A stretch of 64,000 nucleotides of DNA, from contig ML682013.1 of the NCBI GenBank assembly GCA_007922195.1, positions 22,628,217-22,692,216 of the forward strand. Direction: 5' to 3'. Source of the DNA: Podocnemis expansa. Lineage: Eukaryota; Chordata; Testudines; Podocnemididae. This document shows positions 49,198 to 59,605 of the stretch, one piece after another. The number at the start of each line of letters is the position of its first letter. The stretch's first letter is position 1. The position numbers and the translations under genes were made by a program. Below the pieces are notes generated by a model. It saw nothing but the letters and a program-made list of their open reading frames with translations, did not search any database and had not been told where the DNA came from.

Positions 49198-49727
49198 GAG
49201 ACAGCTGACAAAAACGACTTAAAGATGTGGAAAGTTTTCCATATGAAAGGTAACTGGAAAAAAATGTAACTTTTTAGTTTTAAAAGATGAATAAGAAGGA
49301 ACTTGATTTAGTTATGCATAAAAGAGTAGGATAGAAAAGGTAAACTGGGTGTTTCTACTAAATCCTGCTCATAATATAAGAACAAGAGCAGTCAAAATCA
49401 AAAGTCAGCACACTTACAGCTGATTCACAAAAGCTTTAATTCCATAGCACATAATTCATTTTTGGCATTCATAACCAAAGTATCACTGAGGCTGAGAGCC
49501 AAGTAGGATTGAAAAAGGATTGCATATTTAAATGGTCAGTGAGCAAATCCATAGCTACGTTACTCAGGCTACATATATTTAAACAGAGGATTTATAATCC
49601 CTTAGATTTCAAGATACTGACTAAAAGTACTAGAAAGAAACTTCCCTTATAATTGGCTTATTTTGTAATTGTTGATTATGAAGTATGAAGTTCTGGCATG
49701 ACTGGAAAGGATGCTATACAAGTTGGA
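49198..49727. other. No gene seen
   Basis: Unrecognised AT-rich sequence. Confidence 0.5.
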
Positions 49728-49743
49728 CCACTGCTTTGATGCA

Positions 49744-49818
49744 AAACAAACAAGGAGTCCTGTGGCACTTAAAGACTAACAAATTTATTTATTGCATGAG
49801 CTTTCATGGGAGAAAATC
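49744..49818 (+). mobile_element. Turtle-type SINE tail with a 16 bp target duplication
   Basis: AACAAGGAGTCCTGTGGCAC, then AAAGACTAACAAATTTAT and GCATGAGCTTTCATGGGAG: a 75 bp, 5'-truncated SINE end of a type I know from turtles. It is flanked by exact copies of CCACTGCTTTGATGCA at 49728-49743 and 49819-49834. The SINE itself normally continues into CCCAC, so priming may have used the CCAC shared with the target. Confidence 0.88.
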
Positions 49819-49850
49819 CCACTGCTTTGATGCAGTATAGTAATTTCTGT

Positions 49851-49946
49851 GTGTACACACACGGTGAAATCCCAGTTCCATTGAAAATAATGGGAATTTT
49901 GTTATTGACTTCAGTAAAGGCAGGATTTCACCCACTGTGTGTATAC
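49851..49946. repeat. Hairpin-type ancient repeat
   Basis: GTACACACACGGTGAAATCC (left arm) and GGATTTCACCCACTGTGTGT (right arm) are inverted, with a CCATTGAAAATAATGGG-like centre. Similar hairpins are widespread in reptile and bird DNA, from memory. Confidence 0.6.
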
Positions 49947-50350
49947 ATTTCCCTTTCCAGGCTTCAAAAAAACATTTATAGTAACAACACAGCTCTTCTC
50001 TCACTAACCCTACTAGGCATAGAATTTCTGCCTAGCACAAAAGGTAGATATTTAGATATAATATATACTTCTGGCATTGCATGTATTTTACCAAATCACA
50101 AGTTACCTCATGTGTCTCTAAAACTAAGCAAATCCCTACTTTTTTACTGTGCCATTTCAATTTTCTGTCTGTGCAAGAGTTGGCTTTAGAATTTGTGGAA
50201 GCAGAGTAATATCTCATCTCCAGTTCTCAGAACCATGAAATGCAGGTTTACAATAAGTTTAGTCTTTCAGAAATGTGAACTATAATGGAAAATACTAAAT
50301 AACAAAATAAAGTTGACAACAGCTGTTATCTTTCATCCCCCCACTGCCAT

Positions 50351-50682
50351 TTATTTAGTCTCTGCAGGTTCCTCTGGTTCATCAACCAAACCTGAGTTAG
50401 ACTTGCCTTTGCAGTTGCTGTGTAATCTGTCCAGTTTCACTGGGTGCCCTCTACCAGAGGAACTCATTTTGAACAACAGCATAGTGACAGTGTAAACTTT
50501 GTACTTGACTACACCAAAGTCCAGGAGAAAACTGTCATATGTCTTAGGACGTACTGTGATTTTAGTTTTGGCAAAGCAGAAAACTGGTATCATTTGGGGA
50601 AATGTTTGCAACAGAACTTTAGGGAAAACTTTGAATTTGCATTTAATAATGAAGCCTTCACAGTATGTTGCTCTAGTTTTGA
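50351..50682 (-). CDS. Candidate terminal exon or pseudogene fragment, unknown product
   Basis: An open minus-strand frame of about 110 codons ends at TAA (50353-50351). At its upstream edge a pyrimidine-rich stretch followed by TTGAG could be a splice acceptor. The translation looks less random than other frames here: a mixed hydrophobic and charged body (TVRPKTYDSFLLDFGVVKYK) and an acidic C-terminus (DEPEEPAETK). I do not recognise the family. No other exon was found nearby, and an AATAAA overlaps the stop. It could be the last exon of a gene outside the window, a retropseudogene, or chance. Confidence 0.22.
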
Positions 50683-50756
50683 CTCAACAAAAATATGTTT
50701 GCATTTTCAAGTAGATTATAAAGTGAACAATTGTGTATAGTTCTGTTTGTCCTTTC

Positions 50757-50942
50757 CAGTGGCATCAGGGTCAGCAGTGACAGGAGCTGGATATGAGCCC
50801 AGGCCACCTGCCGCTGGCCAACTTGGATCCAGTGCCTGCTGCTACTGGTAGCGGCAGGAGCCGGATTGGGCTCGTGGCATGGGTGTGTGGCCCGGCCCCA
50901 GGCCCAAGTCCCAATCCATTTTGCTGGGGAGCAAACCCCCTG
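50757..50942. mobile_element. GC-rich hAT-like element (perfect 8 bp TSD)
   Basis: Starts CAGTGGCATC and ends CAAACCCCCTG, flanked by identical GTCCTTTC at 50749-50756 and 50943-50950. The ends pair only over a few bases (CAG-GG). 186 bp, GC-rich, no coding capacity. The left end resembles that of the 13.9 kb element. Confidence 0.82.
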
Positions 50943-50950
50943 GTCCTTTC

Positions 50951-51650
50951 CCATGTATATTTCCAAAGAATTTTTTTAGTGGTGAAAGTAACCAAACCCT
51001 TTTAGAATATCTGAATTTTGGATAAGTGCTACACAGTTTCAGAACCACAAGTCTGTGTAACACAAACTCTTCCAAAAGGAGACAGTGGGTTTGCCTGCAC
51101 TTCATACCACATGCGGTAGCATGTAGGGCAGGGGTAGCTCCAAGCCAAAGGGAAAAACAGGCTGCATCCATATTGTGATGTGTAGCTCCATGTCAACGAA
51201 CAGCTTGAACAGGGGCAGACAGCAGGAAAAGGAAGAGCCTTTGTTCCCCATCAGAGCCTTCAGGAATCTTTGCCTGCAGCAGGGTAAGATTCTGGCAGCT
51301 GCCCCTTTCAAGAATCTTCCCTGTCACAGGGAGTTGCCAGAGCTTTTTCCTGTGGCAAAGAAAGACTCCAGCAGTGGGACACTGTACTGCTAAAAACAGC
51401 AGTGAAAATAGGAGGCATTGCTTGGGCATATATAGAGCTGTGTAGGGTATAATCCTGGGTACATACTCACAGGGTTCAGGTGTATCCTTGCTCTATTCAT
51501 TTTAGTCATGCCTTACAGTCTAGCCTACTACCTGTGCTAGAAGGTGTGCAGTGTACGTACTCTAAATTCTACCGAAAGAGCTGGAGGTGCAGACTTAGCT
51601 AAAGAAAGGAACAGTAAGCAAGATCTCATTTTAAACACATCTGAAAGTCA
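50951..51650. other. No gene seen; probable degraded MITE at about 51070-51450
   Basis: GGGACACTGTACTGCTAAAA then ACAGCAGTGAAAATAGG near 51377-51415, and a GC-richer block with several CAGGxxxxGC words, resemble interior sequence of another MITE subgroup. Ends could not be fixed. Confidence 0.4.
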
Positions 51651-51658
51651 TCTGAAAC

Positions 51659-52087
51659 CAGGGTCGGCTCAACTGATGAGCAAATAAGGCAGTGGCTTCA
51701 GGGACCACTGCCTTAGGGGTGGGCGTGTTACTGCATGGGCCAGCTCAGAAGCTGGAGTCGTGCTTTTGCCACTCCCAAAGCTGGCCACTCTGCCCTGGGG
51801 GTGGAGCAGGCTAGCCCATGGGGTGGGCTCTGCTTTCTCGCTCTGCCTCTGGGCTGGCCCTCCCTGCCTCTAGGGAGGAACTGTTGGCCCAGGGGAGGGG
51901 CAGGAGAGGGGTGCCCTGCCTCTGGGCTGGCCTGCTCTGCTCCTAGGCCAGCTGTTCCCTGCGTTGGGGGCAGGGTGAGCCACCTGGAGGGGGGGGCTGA
52001 GTTCTGTGCTCCCCTCCACCCCCCCGCTGGAAGGGGTGCAAAACCAAAACCCAGCTTGAGGCACCACAGCCCCTTGAGCCAGCCCTA
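51659..52087. mobile_element. GC-rich hAT-like element (perfect 8 bp TSD)
   Basis: Ends CAGGGTCGGCTCAA and TTGAGCCAGCCCTA are an inverted pair (11 of 14). Flanks are identical TCTGAAAC at 51651-51658 and 52088-52095. 429 bp, much GC-richer than its surroundings. A 149-codon frame runs through it but is Gly/Pro/Ala-rich without domain features, so it is a composition effect. Confidence 0.9.
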
Positions 52088-52095
52088 TCTGAAAC

Positions 52096-53770
52096 ATGAA
52101 GGCACTAGGCAGGGTGCCGGACTGTGTTTTAATATCCATCAGTGTAAATCGGGATTAATAACAATACTGCAACTAAGATCATAATGTTACTTGTCAGTTC
52201 TGTTTTTGAGGAACCAGGGCATAGTATCCAGCCTCTGTGACTCATCCCCAACACACATCCCCAGCTTCTGCTTGAGCCAGAAACCAAAAACACTGAAAGT
52301 CAGTGGGAGACACACCTAAAACCCTCCAAACAAGGGTAATGGAATTAGGGCAACTCCTGTAGTCTCATCCACACCAAAGGTGTGATCCATTAGCACACTG
52401 AATGGACAGCAGAAAACTTCATTTGTATCAAGGACAGAACAAGAATTAGCATGCTGACTGGAGAACCAAGCTCCAAAGCAGGAACTGTATTGAACTCTGG
52501 GATTGGTGAAGCAGGGAAGCACTGCATCATGGGGGAATCTCTGCTCCTGATGCTAAGGAACCCATGCTGCACACACCCAGCTCAGCAGCTATCAGACCAA
52601 TTCTAGTCAATAGATCGTTAATTGATATCCAACATATTGAATCTGCCTGATTGCATTGTGAGCTCTGGTGAAGGAATACCACCCATAGCCAGGACTGATC
52701 AGTTCCTATTGGCCACCTAAATAGAACAGCTCTGGTGTACTTCCTTAAGTCATTATTTACCTCAAAAGAACCGTAATGTTCTGCCTTGATCCACTGTTTC
52801 TTCCCAACAAAAAAATCCTAAGTGCAAAAATTCTGTTCTGATGCCTGGATCCAAAAGCTGCATCAATTCCACTGGAACTTCACCTTTTTCTGACTGATCT
52901 TCAGCACTTTGGACCCTAAGCTGAACTGCCTGTTTCCTGGAAACCCATGAATGGCACTGAGTAGTAAGATGCACCCCGCCCCCCCACCTCACTCCCCCTT
53001 TCTCTCCTTTTCTCTTAGTTCAAATATAACTCTCTAAACCTAATCTTTGTAGTCAACTTGGGCTAGATCTCCCCAATACTGCAATTTAAACTGGGAATAT
53101 TGTAACTGACTGCTTTTTCTTTTTTTTGTATGATTATTAATATTGTAACTGTTTGGATATTTTTCTTTTCTTTACTATTAATATTCTAAGTTTTATGTAC
53201 CTGGCAATAAAGTAACTTTTGTAATCAACCTGTTTGCCAGACTCTCTCCAAGCTTCATTCACTCCTTTGTGTTCTTGGCTTCCCTATATTGCTCTGCAGT
53301 ATGTTGCTTCTTTTATCTAGCCAAGATCTCTGTAATGCCCAAAGATCCTGTAAGGTTTGCTTATTAAGGGGATTATTAGTAGAACAGTTGTAAAGAGATA
53401 GTGGGGATACCACTGTGCTGAACCTGTGGCATATAAGGGTAACAGCTGAAAAAATGCTGTTTTGACCTGGCCTGCTCAGATGCATGCTCAAGTCTAGTCC
53501 AGTGCACTGCCAGGGGCATATTAGGGTAGCAGTACAAAAAAGTTGTATAATCCAGTTTGCTGAACTCAGTAATGTAAAACGAGTCAGCTGAGAGTGCTGA
53601 TAGACCTAGCCCACTGAGACAAACTTTGTTAATTGGTGAATGCATATATGTGGGTGGTTATGCAAATCTGGGGCTAGAGGAACCCTGTCCTGGGAAATTT
53701 ACCCTCAAGGGTAGCTCCATTGGGAGGGGACTTGCAGAACGGAGAACAGAGCTCCATATGGAAACACAAG
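52096..53770 (+). mobile_element. Probable long LTR or LTR-retroelement relic
   Basis: A long mixed-composition stretch with GGCACTGAGTAGTAAGATGC, a C/T-rich run, repeated TATTAATATT words, and CTGGCAATAAAGTAAC (AATAAA at 53206-53211) followed by TTTTGTAATCAACCTG. I associate this 3' part with a turtle LTR that ends some transcripts. Ends and target duplication not found; boundaries are approximate. Confidence 0.4.
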
Positions 53771-54454
53771 AGACACAAGCAGTACATAAATAGAATTACT
53801 ATCCTCCCTACAAAAATAACCATAATAAATGAGCAGATCTCAAATTTACAGGCAAATTTGGTAACAATAATCTAACTCAAAGAATCTGAAGATGCCCAAA
53901 TAGGACAGAAAACGAGGAGTATACCTTAAGTGCATACTCCATCCAAAAATGCAGAAATCTTAATCTAAAATATTTTCTATTAATATCCGCCTTCCTCATC
54001 AGCTATTATTATATTAGTCACAACACCAAAAAGCCAGGACTGTAAAAATGGCAAAAATTTGACATTGTTAAATGTCAAAGATGACCACCGCCAGTGCTTC
54101 AGAGCTTATTGAAGACTTATAATAAAAATAAATATGCAATGCAAAGCAAGCTAAGAGTTGTCATATAGCAGATCTAGAAGGCAGCAGTCAAAGCAGCGGT
54201 AGGTGGCATGTAAATGAGGACACAATGTTGTATTCCTGAGTGTCAGCTCTTACCTTGCCAGTGAAAAGCAAGGTGCTTTAGTGGTGTCTTGAGGCAAGAC
54301 CAGCACAATCTGTACATTCAGAAAATGTTGTAACATGATCAGTCCACAGGCATTTTCTGTCTTGCTTGTAAAAAAAAAAAACTTAGAAAGCAGCCAATGT
54401 TTATGAAAGTGACTTTGGGTGTTGAACTTGACATACATTAAACGGGGCTCGATT
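53771..54454. other. No gene seen
   Basis: AT-rich unrecognised sequence with an A tract at 54370-54381. Confidence 0.5.
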
Positions 54455-54575
54455 TTCAGAAAGATGGGTCTGAGCATGTGCTGAAAATCAGGTCCCTTTA
54501 AAATGTTTCTGGTTGGGCATCCCAAAATGGAGGCACCTAAAATCACTAGTCCCTTTTGAAACCTTGGCTTAAGGG
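54455..54575. repeat. Ancient amniote interspersed repeat relic
   Basis: GTGCTGAAAATCAGGTCCCT, GGTTGGGCATCCCAAAATGG, AGGCACCTAAAATCACTAGT and CTTTTGAAACCTTGGC occur in an order I remember from a repeat of reptile and bird genomes. Family name uncertain. Confidence 0.45.
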
Positions 54576-55985
54576 TCCTGATATACAGTGCAGAGACACC
54601 TTACAATCTAAAGCACTGTATAACCTGGGTTTACACTAATGATGGAATTTTCTAAATGTCCTAAGTGATTTTTGAAAGGTCCTTATTGACAAGAAGGCTA
54701 ACAACATGTTGGCCAGCATTAACAGGAGCACCACCAGCAGATCAGGGGAATTGATTATTCCTCTCTATTCAGCACTGGTGAAGCTTCATTAAGTTTTAGG
54801 GCCCCGCTACAGAAAGGATGTGGACAAACTGGAAAGAATTCAGCGAAGGGCAACAAATATTATTAGGGGGCTGGAGCCCTTGACTTATGAGGTGAGACTG
54901 AGGGAACTAGTTTGTTTAGTGTCAGAGGACAAGAATGAAACAGGGGTGGGGAGGATTTGACAGTGGCCTTCAATTACCTGAAAGGAGATTCCAGGGAAGA
55001 TGGAACTCGCTGTTCTCAGTTGTAGTAGATGACAGAACTAGGAAAAATGGCTACAAGTTTCGGTTGGGGAGGTCTAGCTGGGCTATTAAGAAAAGATTTA
55101 CTAGGAGATGGGTGAAACACTGGAATGGGTAATCAGGGGAGGTGGTGGAATCTTCACCCTTATAGGTTTTAAAGGTGCAGTTTTACCAAGCTCTGGCTGG
55201 GATGACTAAATTGGGATAGGTCCTGCTTTGTGCAGGGGCTTGGCAGGAGCATTGCTGCATAGGAAAATGATCTGGTGCACAAGACCTAACCTTCTCCATC
55301 CCCAGCCTCACTCAGCTTCTGAACCCCCCTCTGCTATTTCCTCTACCTTGCCAGGCTTCAGGACACACCACCGCTTCTTTTGCACAAGCCCAAGGCTGCC
55401 CTCTCCCAGCTTCTCCCCTGCATGAAGGCAAGGCGGAGAGGACTACCATGTGCCAGCCAAAGCCCATGGCAGGCTCCTGATTCCAGCGCACCCTCCAACA
55501 CTCCTTAGGCTGGGCATCTGGTACCCCTCACTAATCCCCCCCAGGAATGGATGCCACAGCAACCTCCAAAGACACCTGCCCCCATTTTGTTTCCAAGTTA
55601 CTTAGATACTCAGCAGAGACCCTGCAATATACCCCCCCCAACCTAAACCCCATACATCTTCCCCTTATACCCCTGACAAATCCCAGTCTACATATACTCC
55701 TGCTGGTTTGGACCAACTCATCAGCCCCCCTGAATACCCTGAAACATCCCCCTGTAACAGAACCCATTTGAATACTGTCCAACCTCCACCCCCAGCACCC
55801 CTGAGCTACTTCTACTTCCCTCTCACCCTAGATGAAATCCGTCACTCCCAGTTCCCACAATCTCCCACTCCTTATTTACTCCCCCCCCACAGACCCCTAT
55901 GTATGATGTAGTGAGACATTTATTTTAGCCCTACATGTACCCCAACCCCCAAGTTTCCTGTCTCAGCTCTATTTTGTAATAACCA

Positions 55986-57083
55986 ACTGTTGCAGGGTAA
56001 GCCCTCCCTAGTGCCTCCTCATGGGGAAATAGGGTGAAGGATAGCAAGGAGGGCTCTCCATGAGTCTCTGATCACATGGTTTCTGTACCAACACGGCCCT
56101 GCAGTCAGGGCAAACCGGTCTGGTCGCCCAAGTCAAGCACAATGTTTGGTAATAGCCCTGGAGTCAGGGCAGTGTGGCCTAGTAGCCACAGTCTGTGAAC
56201 CCAGAGTCTGGGAGCAGCCCTTGGGTAGGGGTGGTGCAGTCTAGCCACCACAGTCAGTACACCCAGAGTCCAGGAGCAGCCCTTGGATGAGGGTAGCATA
56301 GCCTAACTGCCACAGTCTGTACACCCAGAGTCCAGGAGCAGTGCACAGTGCCCAGGTAGAAGGGCTCAGGCCCTCCCGCTCCACTCAGCCCCAGCCCAGG
56401 GCCCTACGAGTGCTGGGGGTAGAGCACCCAGTCAGTGTGGATCCAAACCGAAACACGCTTACTCATTCTTCTATACACTCTGCTGCATCCCCCCTCCCAG
56501 CCCCTTGGGATGCTTCCTATCTGGAGCAGGGTGAGGATCCGGTCCAGTGTTGAAGGGAGACTGCCCCTTTCCTAGGCCCGCAGTCGTTCACTTATCCGCA
56601 GGTCCTGGGCGTTGGTCACAGGGCTCTCTTCTTGTAGTAACCGCTCCGTAGGGTTCACGCTGGTCACCGAGTGTCCTCTGGAACGGTGCTCGCCTAGCTC
56701 AGGAGCAGGAGCCTCCACTAGACATCCTTCCCCTCCGCTGGCCAACCCTGACTGAGCTGTGCTGCTCCCTCTTATACTGGGGCAGCAGCCTGAGCATGCC
56801 CAGCAGGGCTTAAGGGACGCAGGTTTCATCACCCGCAGGGCTGGCTGGGCTACTGCAGTGCAGGGTGAGTCAGCTCGGTCACACCAACATTTCCCTCCCA
56901 TCAGGTTCCTCTGTGAATGCCCTCTCCCCATCTTCCCCCAGAGATCCCAAATTAAATATGGTACGGACATCACTAAAAACAACATAAACAATATAATAAC
57001 ATCATTATATCTTAGGGTCACTCCCTGGGATGCACAGTGGGGAGAGATGGGGAAGACTGGGGAATAGTCAGAACCCTGCCACA
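55986..57083 (-). mobile_element. ERV-type LTR nested in the hAT element
   Basis: Bounded by TGTTGCAGGGT (55986) and ACCCTGCCACA (57083), an inverted pair starting TG and ending CA. On the minus strand a TATA-like CCAGTATAAGAGGG lies near 56775. A different right edge at 56889 (CACACCAACA) is possible, because on the minus strand a purine-rich GATGGGAGGGAAA tract precedes it. In that case the part to 57083 would be internal sequence, where a short minus-strand frame shows a hydrophobic segment (IILFMLFLVMSVPYLIW) of unknown meaning. No target duplication was found. Contains a 62-63 bp tandem repeat. Confidence 0.5.
56150..56345. repeat. 62-63 bp tandem repeat in the LTR
   Basis: Three units containing ACCCAGAGTCYRGGAGCAG, with CAGCCCTTGG at 56215 and 56278. 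A more diverged unit may precede (about 56095-56150). Confidence 0.85.
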
Positions 57084-57566
57084 GGCAGGATTGGGGCCCA
57101 GGGACTCCAGGTTCAGTGGCACTTTGGCTGTAGTCCAGGGAGCACAAAAGGACCCACTGAATATTGCCCTTGCTGATGCTTACTGCTCAGACACTGCTCT
57201 CTCCTGAAGGTAGGAAAGAGTTCAAGTTTATTCAGTAGACAGACTTGCAGATAGCAATGACTTGCAAAATAGGTAACACTTGTATTTACATTTTTTGCAA
57301 GTTATTTTTCAGCACCAACCCAGGCAGCAGATTTTAAAAACACCCTGCACCCAGCTCCCAGCGTGTATTAACCCTTAACTGAAAAGAGAGAGGACTGACT
57401 CTGCCTGTGTTTAGCTTGGCTAACCCAGGCAGGGAGGCTGCTACTGATCAGGGAAAAACAATTTGGGTGTGAGCCCTGGTGGTCCAATGCCAACAGCATC
57501 CCTGGGGGTTGGACTAGATGACTTCCTGAGGTCCCTTCCAACCCTAACCTTCTATGATTCTATGAC

Positions 57567-58062
57567 TTAGAAGCAAAAGTGTCATTGGCTTTCAGTAGGA
57601 TTTGCCCTCCAAAATCACATTAAAGCACTTTTGAAAAGCCCACTCTAAATGTTCTGTGGAATTTTGCATGCCCCAAATGTCATTCAGTATGCTATACTTC
57701 AACTGGTATGAAAATACTCTGGTTGCAACCATAGCTATGTGAGACAACTTTAAACTTTTACAAAAGCCTCTCTATATATGCAGCTAAGGTAGGAAACAGT
57801 TCCTTAGTCCTTTTCAGATAAAATGACCACTAATATCAGTGGCTCATCACAACAAAAAATATTTGAAGTCAAAGTGACTTCTAAGTAAGGATTGAGCTGA
57901 TGCTGTATATAGTTAAAAATGTACAGGTCAATAACATGATATTGTTCAAGTATTTATTGCTAGGAACCTAAAACAATCCACCCTTATTATATTCCATTTT
58001 TCCCTAAAACATACATGAAAAAATATGGAATGGATTCCATTCCAACTTTCACACTTTCACAC
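57567..58062. other. No gene seen
   Basis: CATTGGCTTTCAGTAGGATT ... GCACTTTTGAAAAGCCC at about 57590-57640 may be an old amniote repeat scrap. The rest is unrecognised. Confidence 0.45.
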
Positions 58063-58065
58063 TCC

Positions 58066-58373
58066 GGCCTGATCTACACTGCAATGTTAGGCTGACGGAA
58101 GCCGCTGTCTGTTGACCACATAATATGTGCACCGAACTGCCACCTCTGTTCTACTGACATAATTCACTGCAAACCCTGACTCAATAAATCTCCAGAAGAG
58201 ATGTATTGCTAAATACAAAGTGGATGGGTCAAATGAAAGGCTGTATAGGTGGAGCATTGTATAAATTGACATCATTTGCCACAATGCTTTGCTGTGGCCA
58301 GTCTGGACATTTTTTTTTAACTCTGCTGTACGGTGGCAGCATGCACAGGAAAAACCGTCCCCTGGTCAAGCCC
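58066..58373. mobile_element. Degraded MITE, GTCGAC-type subgroup
   Basis: Left end GGCCTGATCTACAC matches the terminal motif, followed by GCAATGTTAGGCTGACGG. The right end is probably CCTGGTCAAGCCC near 58373, a decayed form. Flanking triplets (TCC, TAA) do not match. Confidence 0.5.
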
Positions 58374-58399
58374 TAAGTTAATTTTGAATTCCTTGTCTT

Positions 58400-59605
58400 T
58401 ATTTGGTCCATGTGGCGATTGCTCCCTAGTACAAATGGGATAACAAGCCTTGTGGACAGAGGGGAAGTGATAGATCTAGTGTATCTAAACTTTAGTAAGG
58501 TTCTTGATACAGTTTCACATCACCTTCTTTTTTAATGAACTAGGGAAGTACAATCTGGATAGAGCAACCATATGATGGGTGCATAACTGGTTGGATAACT
58601 ACTCCCAGAGAGTTGTTATCAATGGTTCACAGTCATGCTGGAAGGGCATAACGAGCAGAGTAGTGCAGGAATCAGTTCTGTGTTTGGGTTTGTTCAATAT
58701 TTTCATCAATGATTTAGATGATGGCATAGAAAGTACACTTATAAAGTTTGTAGATGATATCAAACTGGGATGGGTTGCAAGTGGATAGGATCACAATCCA
58801 AAATGATTTGGACAAGCTGGTGAAATGGTCTGAAGTAAATAGAATAAAATTCAATAAAAACAAATGCAAAGTACTCCATTTAGGAAAGAACAATCCATTG
58901 CATGCCTACAAAATGGGCAATGACTGCCTAGGAAGGACTACTGCAGAAAGGGATCTGGATGTCATAGTGGACCATAATCTAAATACGAGTCAATTGTGTA
59001 ATGCTGTTGCAAAAAAGCAAACACCATTGTAGGCTGTATTAACAGGAGTACTGTGAGTAAATAATGAGAAGTAATTCTTCCACTCTACTTGGCACTGATT
59101 AGGTTTGAACTGGAGTATTGTGTCCCATTCTGGGTGCCTTGTTTCAGGAAAGATGAGGACAAATTTGAAAAAGTCTAGAGAAGAGCAACAAAAAAGATTA
59201 AAGAGCTAGAAGACTTTACTTATGAGTGAAGATTGAAAGAACTGGGTTTGTTTAGCCAGGAAAAGAGAAGACTGAGAGGGGACATGGTAACAGTTTTCAA
59301 GTACTTAAAAGGTTGTTACGAGGAGGAGGAAGAAAAACTGTTCCCCTGAACTGCTGATGATAGGACAAGAAGCAATGGGCTTAAATTACGGCAGAGGTTG
59401 TTTAGGTTGGATATTAGGAAAAAAATTCTAACTGTCAGGGTGACTAGCCACTGGCATAAGTTACCTGAGGAGGTTGTAGAATTTCCATCACTGGAAGTTT
59501 CTAAGAACAGGTTAAGCACACACTTGTCAGGGATGGTCTTGCCATGAGTGCAGGGAACTGGATTTGATGACCTATCGTGGTGCCTTCCAGATTCTATAAA
59601 TGAAC
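58400..59605 (+). mobile_element. CR1 LINE copy E, RT to 3' end
   Basis: From the RT NVxYLxFSKxFDT region (about 58460; DLVYLNFSKVLDTV) through GxPQGSVLGPLLF-type sequence and FINDLDDGIEST / KFVDDIKLG (58700-58775; the catalytic VDD is kept), NRIKFNKNKCKVLHLGKNN, ERDLDVIVDHNLNTSQLCN and the C-terminal [16 protein letters not shown] region, to TGATGACCTATCGTGG near 59575 and a remnant of the terminal repeat. Several stops and shifts. Older-looking and of a different CR1 subgroup from copies A and B. Confidence 0.9.

Larger units (their letters stand above)
55244..57504. mobile_element. hAT-like insertion in CR1 copy D (8 bp TSD), itself carrying an LTR
   Basis: Starts CAGGAGCATTGCTGC and ends CAGCATCCCTG. 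Flanks GGGCTTGG (55236-55243) and GGGGTTGG (57505-57512) match at 7 of 8 and occur once in the reconstructed CR1 site. The left end resembles the 13.9 kb hAT element (CAGGGGCATCGCTGGC). The left interior (55290-55920) is strongly C-rich, with runs of CCCC. After excluding the LTR-like block, about 1.2 kb remains, with no transposase domain recognised. Confidence 0.72.
54690..57566 (+). mobile_element. CR1 LINE copy D, 3' part, split by a 2.26 kb insertion
   Basis: Plus-strand CR1 from the ORF2 thumb region (LIIPLYSALVK-like, then KDVDKLERIQRRATNIIRG and TYEVRLRELVCL with frame changes; VVVDDRTRKNGYKFRLGRSS, RRWVKHWNG) to TTTGTGCAGGGGCTTGG at 55243. It resumes as ACTAGATGACTTCCTGAGG at 57513 and ends with the CR1 terminal TTCTATGATTCTATG at about 57566. 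The two parts join without loss. Inactive. Confidence 0.88.

Noticed and set aside
49806..50189. A 127-codon plus-strand frame
   Set aside because: Begins in a SINE stub and a hairpin repeat, then continues into AT-rich DNA; composition is not protein-like and no domain is visible.
51735..52184. A 149-codon plus-strand frame
   Set aside because: Lies within the GC-rich hAT-like element at 51659-52087; low-complexity composition and no recognisable domain.
55244..55985. C-rich stretch considered as a promoter CpG island
   Set aside because: It is C-rich but has few CpGs and lies inside a transposon insertion.
56572..57147. A 191-codon minus-strand frame with a hydrophobic segment, considered as an envelope-like tail
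   Set aside because: It runs across the putative LTR boundary, shows no other envelope features, and its frame is most simply explained by GC-rich LTR sequence. Only the hydrophobic segment is noted.
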